The translations under genes and the position numbers were made by a program. From Vigna angularis (Eukaryota > Streptophyta > Magnoliopsida > Fabales > Fabaceae), in assembly GCF_016808095.1 (NCBI RefSeq), contig NC_068974.1, positions 31,790,825 to 31,854,824 on the forward strand: 64,000 nt of DNA, given 5' to 3'. Under the pieces are notes generated by a model. That model saw only the letters and a list, made by a program, of their open reading frames with translations, was not told the origin of the DNA and searched no databases. Positions 63,436 to 64,000 of this stretch are shown here, in pieces (position 1 is the stretch's first letter; each line of letters begins with the position of its first letter).

Positions 63436-64000
63436 CTAAATGAGAGGATACAGTTACCATTAACTTCAAAGTAAGACTTCGGATAGACAAACAAATGCAT
63501 AAGCAACTGGAGAAAAATTCTTGAAAACGTTACAGAAACAGAGTCACAAACAGAGAAAAATGACAGGATATAAAGTAATATCAACATTGTAGTTATTTGA
63601 ACTTTAAGATAGAGCCATGAGGAGGATAAAATATGCAATGGGTTTTTAATATAACTTTAAAAAAGTATCTAACCCAAAAGTTAGCTGAAAAAGAAAAGGT
63701 GTATAAATAATGTTCAAAGTCATGATCTGTGTATACAGAATAATCTTCATGAAGATCCAACAAATTACGCTGAACCTGCCACAGACACTAAAATTTCCAA
63801 ATAAAGGGATTACAACTTTTCTTTCTTATAAAATGTGTTGTACACCCCATTACAAGTTTCCACAGCTTTATACAATAAACAGATCGGGCATATATGTTGA
63901 TTGGCTCTAGTATTTCTTTTTTGGGTGGGTGTAATAGCCTAGAAATGTGTAAAAAAGTCACTCCCGTCTAATTCATCTATTTTCCACCAAATAAAATCAT
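63436..64000. other. Probable intron of the gene ending at 63235
   Basis: AT-rich, with no exon recognised. Parts match 59565-60240, so the duplicated unit included this intron. Confidence 0.4.

Overview
The window reads as nuclear DNA of a flowering plant. It is AT-rich and intron-bearing, the few real genes are widely spaced, and most of the remaining sequence is transposon. The protein families present (Ole e 1-like, S40 senescence regulator, LEA_2) are plant families. The repeat style suggests a legume of the Vigna/Phaseolus group, but that is inference and I could not search for it.

Intact or near-intact host genes are few, and all four lie on the minus strand: (1) a two-exon Ole e 1/extensin-like secreted protein at 9963-11295; (2) a single-exon S40-type senescence-regulator protein (DUF584) at 31352-32059; (3) a single-exon LEA_2 protein at 61157-61717; (4) the last exon of a gene ending in a membrane segment at 63235-63435, whose upstream exons lie outside the window or are not recognisable. 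They do not form a pathway or operon.

Mobile DNA, left to right. 1-4130: the 5' end of a minus-strand Ty3/gypsy element (gag, leader, tRNA-Asp primer site, LTR) with a dense CCGAACG motif array in its LTR. 4725-6850: a 42-bp tandem array split by a 1.3-kb solo LTR with a TATAA target duplication. 13092-17751: a 4.66-kb Mutator-like element with a perfect 9-bp target duplication, carrying a second CCGAACG array and a broken gene fragment. 20958-22941: a 2.0-kb CACTA element with ATC target duplication, carrying a piece of a PPR gene. 25540-26227 and 34965-35511: two related fold-back elements with GC-rich cores. 36958-40943: a probable solo LTR with a third CCGAACG array, interrupted by a deleted element of the same family as the 5-6 kb solo LTR. 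41264-42156: a terminal-inverted-repeat element sitting inside a (TA)n tract, with a half copy beside another (TA)n tract at 54105. 43380-47513: a decayed minus-strand Ty1/copia element. 48562-49042: a relic of an F-box/LRR gene. 54.4-57.7 kb: GA-rich modules repeated three times. 58.2-59.4 kb: an internally deleted plus-strand copia relic. 59.4-60.7 kb: local duplicates of sequence found at 63.3-63.9 and 54.6-55.0 kb.

The most interesting themes are the same short CpG-containing motif amplified inside three different mobile contexts, gene-fragment capture by both a Mutator-like and a CACTA element, and the TIR family associated with (TA)n tracts.
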